In this document: positions 6,373-9,094 of the stretch, in pieces
Layout of the letters: every line of letters begins with the position of its first letter
Numbering within the stretch: the stretch's first letter is position 1
From: an uncultured Eubacteriales bacterium
Lineage (GTDB): Bacteria > Bacillota > Clostridia > Lachnospirales > Lachnospiraceae
NCBI GenBank assembly: GCA_902772745.1
Contig: CACYBV010000170.1
Span: 1 to 9,094, forward strand
Direction: 5' to 3'
Length of the DNA: 9,094 nt
Made by a program: the position numbers and the translations under genes
Notes under the pieces: model-generated
The model's database searches: none
The model's input: only the letters and a program-made list of their open reading frames with translations
What the model was told of the DNA's origin: nothing

Positions 6373-6777
6373 TCAGTGTTTCATCTCTTCCCGCCAGTCG
6401 AGATTTCCGCGGTACAGCGCGCTGATCAGGCATTCCGCTGTCGGGATATTGGTCGCGACCGGGATCGAATAGAAATCGCAGAGACGGATCAGCGCATTGT
6501 GATCCGCAGGTTCGTGGAAATTGTCCAGCGAGACGCGCTCAAATGTAAACAGGAGATCGATTTCCTCATTCATGATCGCGGTTTCCAGCTGACGGTCGCC
6601 GCCTAAACCGCCCGCCAGAAGCTCCACAACATTGAGCCCCGTTGCGAGACGGATGTGCTGCGCCGTAGCCTGTGTCGCGATCAGCCTGTAATTTTCCAGA
6701 ATGTGCTTGTAGGCAATACAGAAATTTTCAAGAAGTATCTTTTTTTCATTGTCCGCATGTAATCCAATCGTAAGCAT
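6373..6777 (-). CDS. Methylglyoxal synthase-like protein, divergent active site
   Basis: This 134-residue protein aligns along its whole length with methylglyoxal synthase, which turns dihydroxyacetone phosphate into methylglyoxal and phosphate. Kept features: early His7, LAGGLGGDRQ with Asp61 (the catalytic Asp71 of E. coli by my alignment), His88 in HEP, RLCDFYSIPVATNIPTAE (98-115) and the clostridial ending RGNLDWRE. Changed features: the phosphate-binding ATGTTG appears as ATQATA (34-39); the conserved WDPL/RDPL segment is ERVSL (80-84), so the family Asp is Arg81; and HEPD carries an extra residue (HEPADHN), moving Asp to 92. It may be a weakened enzyme or a paralogue with another ligand, so I give no gene symbol. 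ATG 6777 has an AAGGAG site (6789-6794) at an 11-base spacing. It lies downstream of the ABC-F gene on the same strand and has its own predicted promoter. Confidence 0.82.
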   Translation of the reverse strand: MLTIGLHADNEKKILLENFCIAYKHILENYRLIATQATAQHIRLATGLNVVELLAGGLGGDRQLETAIMNEEIDLLFTFERVSLDNFHEPADHNALIRLCDFYSIPVATNIPTAECLISALYRGNLDWREEMKH

Positions 6778-6838
6778 CGGCAGAGCGTCTCCTTAACCGT
6801 TTGATTCATCATGCATGATACTGCTGATACATGACCCC

Positions 6839-6866
6839 ATGATAAAACTTTTTCCAATTTTATCAT
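6839..6866. promoter_or_regulatory. Perfect inverted repeat over the mgs-like promoter (candidate operator)
   Basis: ATGATAAAA (6839-6847) and TTTTATCAT (6858-6866) are exact reverse complements separated by 10 bp. Half-site centres are 19 bp apart, about two helical turns. One arm covers the -10 box and its TG extension, and the other lies about at the predicted start site. This is where a repressor would bind. The arms are AT-rich with no U-tract, which argues against a terminator. A separate 12-bp palindrome, ATCATGCATGAT (6808-6819), lies in the leader. Confidence 0.45.
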
Positions 6867-6885
6867 AAAGATTCTTTTTGCACAA
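6857..6885 (-). promoter_or_regulatory. Predicted promoter of the methylglyoxal synthase-like gene
   Basis: On the minus strand, TTGTGC (6885-6880), a 17-bp spacer and TAAAAT (6862-6857), with TG directly upstream forming an extended -10. Transcription would start near 6850, about 73 nt before the ATG. Confidence 0.6.
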
Positions 6886-6931
6886 TACCTGAATAATCAA
6901 CAAAATTCATTGCTTTTATTAGACAAATCGT

Positions 6932-8833
6932 TTAAACGAGCTGCTCCCATAAGAGATATTTCTGATCTAATAAGTCGGACAAGTTCTTCCGGTCCTGTGT
7001 TAATTCAGTGAGCTTTTTACTGTCTGTCGCATTTTCCGGACGCGAAAATGCATCGTCGATCGCGCGGATTTTTTCTTCGATTGCGGAAATTTCGTCCTCC
7101 AGTTTCCGGATGTCATTCTCGCTTTTCCTTTTCCGGGCTTCCTCGGCCTTTTTCTGCAGGAAAAGTTCCTTTCCTTCCTTTTTCCCCGCTTCCTGCCTGT
7201 CCATGTCCTGATCGGCGAGCGCGTGCATCAGGTCTTTTTTCTCGAGATAGTAATCATAATTCCCGGGATAGATCAGGAATTTCCGGTGATAGAGCTCGAT
7301 GATCCTGGTTGCCGTGGCGTTGATGAAATAGCGGTCGTGCGAAACGTAGAGAAGCGTTCCCTCATAGGAAACGAGTGCATTCTCCAGAATTTCCTTGCTG
7401 GTCATATCGAGATGGTTCGTGGGCTCGTCGAGGATCAGGAAATTGACGTCGGACAGCATGATTTTCGCCAAAGAAAGCCGTCCCTGCTCACCGCCGGAAA
7501 GATCACCGACCAGCTTGTACACGTCGTCACCGGTAAAAAGGAAGGCTGCGAGCATGTTTCGGATCGCGGTGTTGTTCATCAGCGGATATTCGTCGGAGAT
7601 TTCGCTGAAAAGCGTCTTCTCCGGAGAAAGAGTCTGATGCTCCTGGTCAAAGTATCCGATAAACACCTTTGCCCCGGTTTCGATTTCGCCGCTGTCCGGT
7701 TCCTCCCTGCCCATGATCAGCTTCAGGAGCGTGGATTTTCCTGTTCCGTTGTCGCCGATGACGGCAACGCGCTCGCCGCGCCTGATTTCGATATTCGCGT
7801 CCGAAAAAAGCGTTCGGGATCCGAAACCTTTCCCGAGTCCCCGGATCGACAGCACGTCGTTCCCGGAGAGGACATTCGGAACGAGGCGGAGCTTCATTTC
7901 ATTGTCTTCCTCTGTCGGCTTTTCGATCCGTTCCATATGAGACAGAAGCTTTTCACGGCTTTTCGCCTTGACATAGTATTCTTCGGTATTGTAGCGGCGG
8001 AAACGTTCAATGATGGCTTCCTGACGGCGGATTTCGCGCTGCTGTTTCTCATATTCCCTGAGTTTTGCCTCCCAGACGGCTTTCTTTTTCCCCGTGAAAG
8101 CAGTATAATTGCCGCTGTAGGAGTAGCAGACGCCCTGGGTGAGGTCGATGACTTTGGATACCAGTTTGTCGAGAAAATACCGGTCGTGGGAGATGATAAA
8201 GACCGCGCCCGGATAGCCCTGGAGATAAGTTTCCAGCCAGGCCGTCGCATTGATGTCCAGGTGGTTCGTCGGCTCGTCGAGAAGCAAAAGATCCGGCTTC
8301 AGAAGGAGGAGCTTTCCGAGGGCAATCCGGGTTTTCTCTCCGCCGGAGAGCGCCTGTACAGGAAGGCCGAATTCGCGCTCCGTAAAGCCGAGGCCCCGAA
8401 GCACGCCCGTAACTTCGCTTTCGAGCGCATAGCCGTTTTCCTCATCGAAGCGGTCCTGCATCGCGCTGTGCCTTTTTACGAGCGCTTCGAGTTCTTCTCC
8501 TTTTGCGCCGCTGATTAAGCGCTCCAGTTCCCGCATGCCCTGCTCAAGATCCAGAAGATCCCGGCGGATGCTCATTACTTCATCGAACACGGTGCGGTCG
8601 GAAAGAAGCTCCGTATGCTGCGAAAGGTAGCCCATGGTCCGGTCTTTTGCAAATACCAGATCGCCGCTGTCCGGCTCCATTGCTCCCGATATGATCCGAA
8701 AAAGCGTGGTTTTGCCGGCACCGTTGTTTCCGACAAGCGCGGCCCGCTCATGATCTTCGATATGGAATGTGGCGTCCTTAATTACGATATCTTCAAGAAA
8801 AGCCTTCGTAATATGACTCAGTGCGAGTATCAT
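6932..8833 (-). CDS. ABC-F family ATPase (YdiF-like)
   Basis: This 633-residue soluble protein has two ABC domains and no membrane segment. First domain: Walker A GNNGAGKTT (35-43), Q-loop Gln72, signature LSGGE (162-166), Walker B with DEPTNHLD (186-193) and switch His216. A charged helical linker (about 240-310, the PtIM type) separates it from the second domain: Walker A GDNGTGKST (360-368), signature LSGGE (445-449) and DEPTNHLD (469-476). The Lys/Glu-rich tail (about 530-633) is a predicted coiled coil. ABC-F proteins bind the ribosomal E site and relieve stalled or drug-blocked ribosomes; the start MILALSHITKAF and the C-terminal coiled coil point to YdiF more than to dedicated antibiotic-resistance members. 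The start is ATG 8833, with GGAGG (8843-8847) nine bases upstream and a promoter just beyond. An open frame to 9079 would enclose that promoter and add an unrelated Cys/Phe-rich leader. No clear terminator separates it from the next gene. Confidence 0.95.
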   Translation of the reverse strand: MILALSHITKAFLEDIVIKDATFHIEDHERAALVGNNGAGKTTLFRIISGAMEPDSGDLVFAKDRTMGYLSQHTELLSDRTVFDEVMSIRRDLLDLEQGMRELERLISGAKGEELEALVKRHSAMQDRFDEENGYALESEVTGVLRGLGFTEREFGLPVQALSGGEKTRIALGKLLLLKPDLLLLDEPTNHLDINATAWLETYLQGYPGAVFIISHDRYFLDKLVSKVIDLTQGVCYSYSGNYTAFTGKKKAVWEAKLREYEKQQREIRRQEAIIERFRRYNTEEYYVKAKSREKLLSHMERIEKPTEEDNEMKLRLVPNVLSGNDVLSIRGLGKGFGSRTLFSDANIEIRRGERVAVIGDNGTGKSTLLKLIMGREEPDSGEIETGAKVFIGYFDQEHQTLSPEKTLFSEISDEYPLMNNTAIRNMLAAFLFTGDDVYKLVGDLSGGEQGRLSLAKIMLSDVNFLILDEPTNHLDMTSKEILENALVSYEGTLLYVSHDRYFINATATRIIELYHRKFLIYPGNYDYYLEKKDLMHALADQDMDRQEAGKKEGKELFLQKKAEEARKRKSENDIRKLEDEISAIEEKIRAIDDAFSRPENATDSKKLTELTQDRKNLSDLLDQKYLLWEQLV

Positions 8834-8858
8834 TTTCTCTGTCCTCCAAACCGTTCTT

Positions 8859-8887
8859 ATTCTACCCGAAAAAGGAGAAAAGCACAA
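8859..8887 (-). promoter_or_regulatory. Predicted promoter of the ABC-F gene
   Basis: On the minus strand, TTGTGC (8887-8882), a 17-bp spacer and TAGAAT (8864-8859). The start site would be near 8852, leaving a leader of about 20 nt, so no attenuator of the kind seen before drug-inducible ABC-F genes fits here. The remaining bases 8888-9094 show no gene, terminator or repeat that I can support. Confidence 0.65.
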
Positions 8888-9094
8888 GAGGATAATGAAA
8901 ACTGCAAAAAGGAGCCGGATGCTTTTCGGATCTTCAGCATTGTCTAAAGACATAGGAAGATCAGGCAGAGGCTGAAGCGTTCCATGGCAGCTTCTGTTCC
9001 CGCGCATCTGTACACAGAAGCGCATGGAGATAAATGGAAAGCAGGGAAACATAAAGCACAAACAGAGGCAGAGAAGCACAGAATCATACTGTGG

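Noticed and set aside
6681..6866. 61-codon open frame on the - strand upstream of the mgs-like gene
   Set aside because: It overlaps the mgs-like gene in another frame, starts at the predicted promoter and shows no family resemblance.
7223..8518. Long 431-codon open frame on the + strand opposite the ABC-F gene
   Set aside because: It lies wholly antisense to a gene with complete Walker and signature motifs, matches no family I know and lacks a ribosome site. It is a by-product of codon bias in the real gene.
8834..9079. N-terminal extension of the ABC-F protein by 82 residues
   Set aside because: The promoter and ribosome site lie inside it, family members start at MILALSHI, and the added Cys/Phe-rich residues are unlike any ABC-F leader.

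Overview
The window looks like chromosomal DNA of a low-to-mid GC Gram-positive bacterium of class Clostridia, probably close to Lachnospiraceae. This is inferred from gene content: a DUF4364 protein, a DUF1385 (YqhQ-type) membrane protein between rpmE and prmC-prfA, a clostridial-style methylglyoxal synthase C-terminus and a YdiF-like ABC-F protein. Strong Shine-Dalgarno sites and extended -10 promoters fit this. No phage, transposase, CRISPR, tRNA or rRNA gene is visible.

Layout. Bases 1-1710 (+) hold the C-terminal part of a membrane-anchored transglutaminase-like protein that begins before the window. A short CYTH triphosphatase gene converges on it (1679-2134, -), and the two reading frames overlap by 32 bp. 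A 235-bp divergent intergenic region (2135-2369) follows. It carries a promoter for the DUF4364 gene (2370-2882, +) and a structured leader of about 160 nt. Next comes a translation block on the + strand: rpmE (2980-3186) with its own promoter, leader hairpin and strong terminator; an intergenic inverted repeat (3253-3348); then the packed set DUF1385 gene (3388-4344), prmC (4331-5209) and prfA (5216-6286). A hairpin at 6308-6337 appears to terminate both prfA and the converging methylglyoxal synthase-like gene (6373-6777, -). An ABC-F ATPase gene (6932-8833, -) closes the window. The last 200 bases or so (8888-9094) contain no gene I can support.

How the genes work together. L31 is a ribosomal protein, PrmC methylates the GGQ glutamine of release factors, and PrfA (RF1) is the direct substrate of PrmC, so the centre of the window serves translation and its termination. 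ABC-F proteins also act on the ribosome. DUF1385 sits inside this block and is translationally coupled to prmC, but its function is not established. The transglutaminase-like, CYTH and methylglyoxal synthase-like genes are neighbours without an obvious shared pathway.

Most of the window is conserved housekeeping DNA, and I do not see a new multi-gene system. The points that merit a second look are the methylglyoxal synthase-like protein, which lacks several expected active-site residues, a perfect inverted repeat over its promoter, the structured DUF4364 leader, the rpmE leader and promoter palindrome, and the 3253-3348 inverted repeat.
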